A stretch of DNA of 64,000 nt, taken from positions 124,001-188,000 of the forward strand of contig NZ_ANFZ01000014.1 of NCBI RefSeq assembly GCF_000331245.1, written 5' to 3'. Below, one piece after another: positions 28,245-35,351 of the stretch. The notes beneath the pieces were generated by a model that saw nothing but the letters and a program-made list of their open reading frames with translations, searched no databases and was not told where the DNA came from. Made by a program: the position numbers and the translations under genes. The first letter of the stretch is position 1. Each line of letters begins with the position of its first letter. This DNA is from Blastomonas sp. AAP53 (GTDB taxonomy: Bacteria > Pseudomonadota > Alphaproteobacteria > Sphingomonadales > Sphingomonadaceae).

Positions 28245-28925
28245 ATGCTGAAAATCCTGTATGTCGAGGATGATCAACGCGCGGCGGGCGAAGTGCAAGA
28301 GCTTGCAGCAGAAAATGGTGATCAGCTCGTATGGGAATCCACCGGCGCAGGAGGCCTGTTACGCGCCGGGCTGGAGAAGTTCGATGTCATCATCCTTGAT
28401 CGGATGCTGGGTGATCTCGATGGCCTGACCATATTGCAGCGGCTTCGCGAAAGCGGGGTAGGCACACCCGTGCTGATGCTTTCGGCACTCGGCCGGACCA
28501 GCGATCGGTCCGAAGGACTGGAAGCTGGCGCGGATGATTATCTTGCCAAGCCTTTCGAAGCGCCCGAATTGATTGCCCGCATCCGGGCGCTCCACCGGCG
28601 GGCATCGGGACGCGAGCATAGCGCCGTCATCCTGTACGGCGCATTTGAGTGCCATGTGAAGGCGCGCACGGCGTTCCGCCAGAACCGCCACCTTTCGCTC
28701 AGCCCGCGAGAGTTCGAGCTGTTCCGCTATTTCATGGACAATGCCGGCGAGATCGTGACCCGAGAGATGTTGCTGCGCGACGTGTGGAACATGGCTTTTG
28801 ATCCGCAAACCAACGTTGTCGATGTCAATATCGGGCGGCTGCGGCGCAAGCTGGAAGACGGCTATGCCACCGCGGCGCTGGAGACGATCTGGGGATCGGG
28901 CTACAGGTTGCTAGACGGCACATGA
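28245..28925 (+). CDS. OmpR-family response regulator
   Basis: A 226-residue regulator. The receiver domain (1-115) has acidic pocket EDD, phospho-acceptor Asp52 in ILDRMLGDLDG, the conserved Ser/Ala step MLSALG and lysine in YLAKPF. The winged-helix DNA-binding domain (about 130-224) has LSPREFELFRYFMDNAGEIVTREMLLRDVW and NVVDVNIGRLRRKLE. It overlaps the kinase gene by 4 bp. It sits in the middle of the envelope locus, divergent from the exported-protein operon, so it is the presumed reader of the three 41-bp boxes. Confidence 0.95.
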   Translation: MLKILYVEDDQRAAGEVQELAAENGDQLVWESTGAGGLLRAGLEKFDVIILDRMLGDLDGLTILQRLRESGVGTPVLMLSALGRTSDRSEGLEAGADDYLAKPFEAPELIARIRALHRRASGREHSAVILYGAFECHVKARTAFRQNRHLSLSPREFELFRYFMDNAGEIVTREMLLRDVWNMAFDPQTNVVDVNIGRLRRKLEDGYATAALETIWGSGYRLLDGT

Positions 28926-30268
28926 TCTTCTCATCGCACCGTTCCATATTCACCCGCATCGTTGTCCTTGCCATCGCGCTGTCGGTGGTTCTGGTTGCCG
29001 GGCTGTGGTTGCTGACCGACCGCACGATTCGCGCTACGCTCGATGCATCGGCCCGCGAAGCGGTCGATGTTGATCTGGCCGGACTTGTCGACATTCACGC
29101 AAGCGGCGGGCAGCAGGAACTGGCCCGCCGCATCGGCGACCGCCTGATGATGAGGCCTGCCGATGGCAGCCTTCCTCACTACCTGCTCGCCGATGGTGCG
29201 GGACGGCGGATCGCCGGTGACATCAGCACATGGCCCGCCCTTGATGCGCGGGTTTCGGAAGGCGGCATGATCCGCATTGGCGAGGCAACCGACGCCTTCG
29301 CCCGGGCTACGCGATTGGGGCCTGATCTGCGGTTGGTGGTCGCCCATGAAGCGGCGGACGGACGACCGTTGCTGCAACGGGTTGCCCTCGTCTTTCTTGC
29401 AGGCGGTGGAGTGTTTGTCCTGACGGTCGGACTGTTCGGACGTACCGCCATCGGCCAGCTGCAACGCCGTATTGCAAGCATCAACCGCGCGTTTCGAGAT
29501 CTGGATGCGCGGCATATCCGCATGCTGGCGGAAGGACGGCGCACCGACGAGATCGACGAACTCGCCGGGCATAGCGCGGTCGCTCTGGCCCGGCTGCGCG
29601 ATTTGATGAAGGCCTATCGCGAAACCTCTGACCAGGTTGCGCACGAAATCCGCACGCCGGTGATGCACCTCGACCGGCGGTTGGCGAAGCTGCTTGCGGC
29701 CAAGCCCGACGCTGATACCGCCAATGCGCTTATCGCTGCCCGCACGGATATTCGCCATCTGGTCTCGACGCTGGAATCGCTGCTGGACATCGCGGCGAGC
29801 CGGGCACGGCGCGGCGACCGCATCGGCCTGAAACGCATTGATCTGTCCGCGCTGCTGGAGAGCATCTGCAACCTGTATGCCGACAGCTCGGAAGAATCGG
29901 GGCACCAGTTTGTCTGGACCATCGAACCAGGTGTGCATATCGATGGCGAGGAAACGCAACTGAGCAGGCTGATCACCAACCTGCTCGACAACGCCTTCAA
30001 ATATGTGCCCCAGGGAGGGAGCGTCACAGTAACGCTTGGCGCCGGTCCGGTCCTCACTGTCGAAGACGATGGGCCAGGAATCCCCGAAGCGGACCGAGCC
30101 CGCGTGTTCGATCAATTCTACCGGAGCGACAATGTCGCTCAACACCAGCCGGGCAGCGGTCTGGGGCTGGCGCTGGCCCGCGCGGTTGCCGAACGCCACG
30201 GCCTGACGCTCGATCTGGTCGACAGCACGCAGGGTGCCAGCTTCAAGCTATCAAGGGAAACTCAATGA
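28922..30268 (+). CDS. Membrane sensor histidine kinase
   Basis: A 448-residue kinase. TM1 is at about 12-32, a periplasmic sensor segment of about 115 residues follows, TM2 is at about 155-175, then a HAMP-like linker. The HisKA domain has His241 in DQVAHEIRTPVMHLDRRL. HATPase motifs are NLLDNAFKYVP (N box), VEDDGPGIPE (G1), VFDQFYR (F) and GSGLGLALAR (G2). The ATG overlaps the regulator stop (ATGA) and the lipoprotein gene overlaps its end by 4 bp, making a tight operon. The signal sensed is unknown, presumably an envelope condition. Confidence 0.95.
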   Translation: MIFSSHRSIFTRIVVLAIALSVVLVAGLWLLTDRTIRATLDASAREAVDVDLAGLVDIHASGGQQELARRIGDRLMMRPADGSLPHYLLADGAGRRIAGDISTWPALDARVSEGGMIRIGEATDAFARATRLGPDLRLVVAHEAADGRPLLQRVALVFLAGGGVFVLTVGLFGRTAIGQLQRRIASINRAFRDLDARHIRMLAEGRRTDEIDELAGHSAVALARLRDLMKAYRETSDQVAHEIRTPVMHLDRRLAKLLAAKPDADTANALIAARTDIRHLVSTLESLLDIAASRARRGDRIGLKRIDLSALLESICNLYADSSEESGHQFVWTIEPGVHIDGEETQLSRLITNLLDNAFKYVPQGGSVTVTLGAGPVLTVEDDGPGIPEADRARVFDQFYRSDNVAQHQPGSGLGLALARAVAERHGLTLDLVDSTQGASFKLSRETQ

Positions 30269-30846
30269 TGCGCTTGCCAGTGCTTCTTGCCGTTGCTGCG
30301 TTCGTACTGGCATCGTGTACCCATGCGGCGCCAACCGCCGCGCCATCACCTTCCAGCCCTGCGGGCAAGGGATCGAACGCTGAATTGCTTGCCGATGCGC
30401 TGGCGCAGGCAGACCGGGCTGCATCGGCTGGAGACGACACTGGCCTGGCACGCCCGCTTGCGATGATTGCCGCACTCGATGCCCGTCCCCTGGACGCCGA
30501 GGGGCAAGCCGGACTGGAGCGCTGGCGGCGCAGGAGCCCCGACACGACTGCACCTCTGCGCGGTCGCACGCTGGGGCCTGGATATCGTCACGGAACGCTG
30601 AATGCGGGAGGCGATCTGCGGATCGAACAGACCTTCCTTTCGGGGCAAAAGGCATCGATCGCGCTCTCCACGCCCGATGGGGCGAAGCTGCGCCTGCAGG
30701 TCGTCGATGGTGCTGCGCATCCGGTGTGCCAGTACGAGGCGGCAAGCCCAAGTTGCGAATGGATCCCCATCTACACGCAACGGCATGTCATACGCCTCAT
30801 CAATCCCGGCCGCCGGAAAACGCGTTTCTACCTTGTGATCGACTGA
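30265..30846 (+). CDS. Lipoprotein with PPC-like beta domain
   Basis: A 193-residue lipoprotein. The lipobox LASC places the lipidated cysteine at residue 18. A helical Ala-rich segment (about 38-85) precedes a beta-sandwich-like end (GDLRIEQTFLSGQKASIAL, LRLQVVDG, RHVIRLINPGRRKTRFYLVID) that resembles pre-peptidase C-terminal (PPC) domains. Two cysteines (HPVCQYEAASPSCEW) may pair. Overlap with the kinase gene and the downstream CHAT gene 37 bp away suggest it links sensing and effector, for example by holding the kinase or CHAT protein at the membrane; this is inference. Confidence 0.75.
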   Translation: MMRLPVLLAVAAFVLASCTHAAPTAAPSPSSPAGKGSNAELLADALAQADRAASAGDDTGLARPLAMIAALDARPLDAEGQAGLERWRRRSPDTTAPLRGRTLGPGYRHGTLNAGGDLRIEQTFLSGQKASIALSTPDGAKLRLQVVDGAAHPVCQYEAASPSCEWIPIYTQRHVIRLINPGRRKTRFYLVID

Positions 30847-30883
30847 TTGATCCCTAGTCTGCAAGAGACAGGGGGGAATTTGC

Positions 30884-33805
30884 ATGCGTGTTTCGGTTGG
30901 ACTGATGGCGCTTGGATCGTTTGTGCTCGCCGCGAGCGGGGCATCTGCATTGCAGGCACAGCAGCCTCCGCCGTCGCATCCAATTTCCAGCCCCGCCGCA
31001 TTGCGCAGCGCAGCCGAGGCGATCGATCCCTTGGGCAAGGCGGCCGAGGCGGAAGCGGCATGGCAGGCCTATCTGGAAGCACTGGAGATCACGGGCGGTC
31101 CGGTCGCAGATCAGGCCTTCGCACTCAACCGCATGGGCGATTCGCGCTACTATCAGCAGAATATGCAAGGCGGTCTCGATGCCTCGCTCGAAGCAAAGCG
31201 TCGGCTGGAGGCTGCCAACGAAGCCGAAGGCGAACCGATGGCTGATACGCTGGCCAATATCGCGACCTTCCGCGGTGCGCTGGGTCAGTCGGACCTGGAA
31301 CTTCCGCTGCAGGAGCAATCGCTGGCCATCCGCAAGCGCCTGTACGGCACGGATCCTACACGGCTACCTCCTGAACAGGCCAAGTCCTTGGGCCTGGGCT
31401 ATCTCAACTATGCCAACGCCTTGTATACCGCCGGACGGTTCAGCGAGGCGGCCGATCTGGTCAAGCCATCGATCGACGGAGTCGTGACAGGCGAATTGCG
31501 CGATGCAACGCTGTTCGTGGCGATGTCCAGCGGTGCCAACATGCTGATTGATGCCGGGCGCACCGCCGAGGCGCTGGAACTGGCGCAGCGCGGAGTGACC
31601 ACGGCGACTCAACTGCTGCCCGAGGAACATCCGTTTATCGGCTTTGCGCATGCAACGCTCGCCAAGGTTCTGTTGCAATCCGACCGGTTCGTCGAGGCGG
31701 AAGCGCCCGCGCGCCGGGCAGTCGATATCATGGTTGCCAAGCTGGGGCCGAACAATCGCAACACGATGACCGCCGTGCACAATCTGGGCGTCATTCTGGC
31801 GCGTCTGGGGCGGTTCGAGGAATCGATCGCCCTCACCATGGCCGGGCATGACGCAGTGCGCAAGATCGATCCCGGCAACAGCATCAACCAGCTGGTCAGC
31901 GCGTCCAACGCAGCGCACGAGGCAGGCAAACAGGACATGGCGCGGGACCTGGCGCAGCGCGCCGCCAGCGTTGCTGAAACCGTACCCGATGGCGACAGCC
32001 GGGCGGCGAAAGGGCTCACCGTGCTCGCGCTCCGGCAGGATGAGGCTGGCGATGCGAAAGCCGCGCTGCAAACGTTGGACAGCATCGTCGCCCGGCGTGC
32101 CAGAGCAGGCGTCGCGTCCAACGACACCGTGCTGGACCTCCAGCGCGGCCTTTTCCAGATCAAGGCAGGCGATCGCGAGGCGGGTTGGAAGCTCGCCTCA
32201 CGTGCTGCCACGGCAATCGAGGCTGACCTGATCGCCGACGCCGAACGCTTCGAACTGGGCGCCGATCTGGCGAGCTATTACGAAACCATCATGCATATGG
32301 TCGAGGCCGCGTTCGCGGCAGACCGGCCAGATGATGCGCTGCATGCGTTTGAACTCGCCGGATGGGGCGTCAATGCCCGCACCCGGCAGCTACTGGCACT
32401 CAAGACCAGCGTCGAGGATCAGCCCGCGCTGGCAGGAAAGGTCGAGGCTTTCGAAACCGGCAGCGCGCGCCTGCGCATCCTGTACCGGGAGCGCGCCGCA
32501 CTGCTGGCGAGCGACAAGACCGAGGCCGCAGCGGCGCGCGCAAGCGAGATTACCACGCTGGCGGATTCCCTTGCGCAGCTTCGCGCAGAACTTGTCACCG
32601 CAATCCCCGATTTTGGCCAGTGGGTCCGTCCGGCAACGCCAACGGTCCAGCAGGTGCAGGCACGGCTCAGCCCGGACGAGGCGATCCTGATTGCGATGCC
32701 CGGCAGAAGCCGTACGTTCACCATGGTCATCACCGCCAATGGGGCGGTCATGGCCTCAAGCGAGCAAGGTCGCCCGACTGTCCGCGCTCTGGTATCTGAT
32801 CTGCGGTTGACGCTTGATGGCAAGCGACCAAGCGAAGTCGCCGGATTTGCCCGGAATGCCGCTGCGCTGCACGATATCGTTCTGCCCGAACGCGCGGCCG
32901 CCGCGCTGGCGGGGCACAAGCGGGTTGCAGTGGTCACCAGCGATGCCCTGTCGCGGCTGCCGTTCAGCGTGCTGCTTCCTGCAGTCCCGTCAGTGGATCA
33001 GAAAGACTTCAAGGGCATGGACTGGATGGCTCGCCGCCATGCCTTTTCGATCGCCCTCACCCCATCGGCCGCTTTTGCCAAGCGCGATGACGGCGCAACG
33101 CGGTTCAGTTTCCTGGGCGTTGGGGCACCGACCTTAAGCGGCGTGGCAGACCCGGCAAACGGATCGGTGAACCTGTTTCGCGGCGGGTCTGCCGCGATTG
33201 AGGATGTGCGGTCGCTGCGCCCGCTGCCTGCATCGGCTGGAGAAATCGCGAAGGTGGCCGCGATCCGGCAATTTTCGACACGCCTTGCGCTCACCGGGGA
33301 TGATGCCACCGAACTGCGCGTAAGACAGGCGAGCGGGACAAACTACGCGGTGCTGTTGTTTGCTACCCATGGGTTGATGGATGGCGAAGTCGCAGGGCTG
33401 AACGAACCGGCGCTGGTGCTCACCCCGCCTGCCCAAGCAGGCAGCGCCGAGAATGACGGGCTGTTGCTGGCGAGCGAGATCGGGGCGCTGGGCCTCGGTG
33501 CCGATTTCGTGATCCTCTCTGCGTGCAACAGCGCCGCCGGTCGCAATGAGACAGCGCCCGCCTATACCGGACTGGCAAACGCTTTTCTGGGATCGGGTGC
33601 GCAGGGATTGCTGCTCTCGCACTGGCGGGTGCGGGATGATGCAGCGGCCTATCTCAGTACCCTCACCGTGGAGCGCGCGCTTGCCGGGACACCGCATGCA
33701 GAGGCTTTGCGTCAGACGCAGATCGCGCTGATCGACGGCAAGGCCGGCATAGCCGATAGCGCCAATCCCTCGATCTGGGCGCCGTTCGTCCTGGTGGAAC
33801 GATAA
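30884..33805 (+). CDS. Exported TPR-CHAT protein (caspase-like peptidase)
   Basis: A 973-residue protein with a signal peptide (1-25, ending ALQAQ). TPR-type helical repeats span about 40-500 (NYANALYTAGRFSEAADLV, HPFIGFAHATLAKVLLQSDRFVEAEAPARR, VHNLGVILARLGRFEESIAL). The C-terminal CHAT domain (about 610-970) has the catalytic dyad intact: His829 in LLFATHGLMDG and Cys881 in VILSACNSAAG. CHAT is a clan CD (caspase/separase) peptidase fold, and cytosolic members are proximity-activated effectors. Here the signal peptide implies action outside the cytoplasm. It is in line with the two-component operon. The substrate is unknown; the neighbouring surface protein is a candidate. Confidence 0.92.
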   Translation: MRVSVGLMALGSFVLAASGASALQAQQPPPSHPISSPAALRSAAEAIDPLGKAAEAEAAWQAYLEALEITGGPVADQAFALNRMGDSRYYQQNMQGGLDASLEAKRRLEAANEAEGEPMADTLANIATFRGALGQSDLELPLQEQSLAIRKRLYGTDPTRLPPEQAKSLGLGYLNYANALYTAGRFSEAADLVKPSIDGVVTGELRDATLFVAMSSGANMLIDAGRTAEALELAQRGVTTATQLLPEEHPFIGFAHATLAKVLLQSDRFVEAEAPARRAVDIMVAKLGPNNRNTMTAVHNLGVILARLGRFEESIALTMAGHDAVRKIDPGNSINQLVSASNAAHEAGKQDMARDLAQRAASVAETVPDGDSRAAKGLTVLALRQDEAGDAKAALQTLDSIVARRARAGVASNDTVLDLQRGLFQIKAGDREAGWKLASRAATAIEADLIADAERFELGADLASYYETIMHMVEAAFAADRPDDALHAFELAGWGVNARTRQLLALKTSVEDQPALAGKVEAFETGSARLRILYRERAALLASDKTEAAAARASEITTLADSLAQLRAELVTAIPDFGQWVRPATPTVQQVQARLSPDEAILIAMPGRSRTFTMVITANGAVMASSEQGRPTVRALVSDLRLTLDGKRPSEVAGFARNAAALHDIVLPERAAAALAGHKRVAVVTSDALSRLPFSVLLPAVPSVDQKDFKGMDWMARRHAFSIALTPSAAFAKRDDGATRFSFLGVGAPTLSGVADPANGSVNLFRGGSAAIEDVRSLRPLPASAGEIAKVAAIRQFSTRLALTGDDATELRVRQASGTNYAVLLFATHGLMDGEVAGLNEPALVLTPPAQAGSAENDGLLLASEIGALGLGADFVILSACNSAAGRNETAPAYTGLANAFLGSGAQGLLLSHWRVRDDAAAYLSTLTVERALAGTPHAEALRQTQIALIDGKAGIADSANPSIWAPFVLVER

Positions 33806-33825
33806 GCACAGCGGCAGTCGAAGCT

Positions 33826-33861
33826 GCAGCCGCAGCCGCAGGCGCAGGCGCAGGCGCAGGC
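33826..33861. repeat. Hexanucleotide repeat (6 units) next to regulatory box
   Basis: Six contiguous 6-bp units, two GCAGCC then four GCAGGC, start 21 bp after the CHAT stop. They end 9 bp before the 41-bp box of the Slam-like gene. The array is non-coding on the plus strand and prone to slippage, so length may vary between strains and shift upstream promoter spacing. Confidence 0.85.
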
Positions 33862-33870
33862 GACACGCCA

Positions 33871-33911
33871 TAACGCGGTTTGTCATGATTTGCGCAACGC
33901 TTGTCACGGGC
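33871..33911 (+). promoter_or_regulatory. Envelope-system box, copy C (upstream of Slam-like gene)
   Basis: Plus-strand TAACG-N3-TTTGTCAT-N6-CGCA-N4-TTGT-N4-GGC, differing from the other two copies only in CGCA for GTCA. TTGTCA occurs twice exactly 21 bp apart. The box ends 61 nt before the start at 33973, matching the 62 nt at the leftward operon. It makes the Slam-FecR-CHAT2 genes a second target of the same regulator. Confidence 0.8.
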
Positions 33912-33972
33912 CCGAACGGGCGCGCTGGCCTATCCCTTCGCTTGCAACCAAACGAGGAGCAAGGGGGCCATC

Positions 33973-35304
33973 ATGCGCATTTCCAATGTCATCACCGCAT
34001 CGGCAGTTGCACTCAATGTTCTGGCCTATGCCGCGTTGACACCTCCCGCAGCGGCGCAGAGCGAAAGCGACCTGCGCCAGGCGATGGAACAGCTCAAGGC
34101 CGGGCAGGCAGAAGCCGCATATGCGACGTTGAAGGGGCTGGAGGCTCAGGGTGCTGGCAACCAGGATTATGACCTTGCGCTGGGCCTGGCCGCGCTGGAA
34201 AGTGGCCGCCATGGCGAGGCAATCATCGCGTTTCAGCGGATCCTGGCGCAGAACCCCGGCAATGCGCGCGCCCAGGCCGAACTTGCGCGCACCTATGCCG
34301 CCGCTGGCGATATCGACACCGCACGCGCCGAGTTCGATACCGTGCGCGGAGACCCTTCGATCCCCGATCCGGTCCGCAACCGGATCGACGGGCTTGTCCG
34401 CAACATCGACCGCCAGATCGCGGGCGGCGCAGCCGAACTGACCGGCTATGTCGATTTCGAGGGTGGCCGCGACAGCAACATCAACACCGCCACCGACGCG
34501 ACATCGGTCACCTTGCCACTGTTCGCATTTCTGGGGCCGGCCAATCTGAACGGTGCCGCGCGGCAGCAGGATGCGGGATTCTACCAGATCCAGGCCGGGA
34601 TTTCCGGATCTCTGCCGCTCGGCCGCCAGACCCGGCTGTTTGCATCGGCACTTGGCAACTGGCGCGACAATATCGACAGCCGGTTCGTCGATCAGGCATC
34701 GGTCGTGGGCACGGTGGGCATCGCGCACAGCCTTGCCAACGGGGATGTCATCTCCGGTTCCGCGCAGGGCCAGCGCTTCTGGCTGGGCCGCAATGGCTTT
34801 CGCACCAGCACCGGCGGTGATTTGCGTTATACCAAAAAGCTGGCGTCCGATCGCGCGCTGTCGGTCAGCGGGCAATTCTTCCGGCTGAATTTTGACGGCA
34901 ATCCACTGCTCGATGCGGATCGGTTCTCCGGCAGCATCACCTATGCCGACAAGGCTGTCTTCGGCGGCATTGGTGGCGGCAAGGAAGAGACGCGGCGTGC
35001 AGGAGCCGATCAATTCAGCTTTGCCTTTGTCAACGCCCAGCTGGGTGGCGAACTCGATCTGGCAGACAAGGCAGCCCTGATCGGCGGGGTCAGCATTGAG
35101 CATCGCGACTATGACGCCCGCGACCCACTGTTCCTCACGGGCAGACGCGACACGCAATACGATGTGTCGCTGGGCGTGCGCTACCGGTTCACCGAGACAT
35201 TGAGCGTCCGTCCGCGCGTCACCTACACCCGCAACGACAGCAATCTGGCGCTCTACGATTATGACCGCTGGACCGCCTCGATAGGCGCCCGCTTCAGCTT
35301 TTGA
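33973..35304 (+). CDS. Slam-like TPR/outer-membrane beta-barrel protein
   Basis: A 443-residue protein. The signal peptide is at 1-28 (ending AAAQ). N-terminal TPR helices (about 30-145) include HGEAIIAFQRILAQNPGNARAQAELARTYAAAGD. A C-terminal barrel (about 155-443) opens with GYVDFEGGRDSNINTATD and ends WTASIGARFSF. This is the layout of surface lipoprotein assembly modifiers (Slam), outer-membrane proteins that move TbpB-like substrates to the cell surface. The next gene encodes just such TbpB-like barrels, which strengthens the assignment. ATG 33973 has a GAGGAGC ribosome site. First gene of the operon behind box C. Confidence 0.85.
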   Translation: MRISNVITASAVALNVLAYAALTPPAAAQSESDLRQAMEQLKAGQAEAAYATLKGLEAQGAGNQDYDLALGLAALESGRHGEAIIAFQRILAQNPGNARAQAELARTYAAAGDIDTARAEFDTVRGDPSIPDPVRNRIDGLVRNIDRQIAGGAAELTGYVDFEGGRDSNINTATDATSVTLPLFAFLGPANLNGAARQQDAGFYQIQAGISGSLPLGRQTRLFASALGNWRDNIDSRFVDQASVVGTVGIAHSLANGDVISGSAQGQRFWLGRNGFRTSTGGDLRYTKKLASDRALSVSGQFFRLNFDGNPLLDADRFSGSITYADKAVFGGIGGGKEETRRAGADQFSFAFVNAQLGGELDLADKAALIGGVSIEHRDYDARDPLFLTGRRDTQYDVSLGVRYRFTETLSVRPRVTYTRNDSNLALYDYDRWTASIGARFSF

Positions 35305-35307
35305 ACC

Positions 35308-35337
35308 TTGACCGACCAGCTTTTGACCGACCAGCTT
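35308..35337. repeat. 15-bp tandem duplication at the Slam/FecR gene junction
   Basis: Two exact tandem copies of TTGACCGACCAGCTT directly follow the stop of the Slam-like gene, and a third TTG begins before the ribosome site of the next gene. CAGCTTTTGA in the last codons of the upstream gene shows where the unit came from. It sets the 47-bp spacing between the two coupled genes. Confidence 0.85.
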
Positions 35338-35351
35338 TTGGGAGACCACGC

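Noticed and set aside
33826-33861. CRISPR-like or coding repeat
   Set aside because: Six contiguous 6-bp units without spacers; the Arg-Leu repeat seen in one antisense frame is only a translation of the array.
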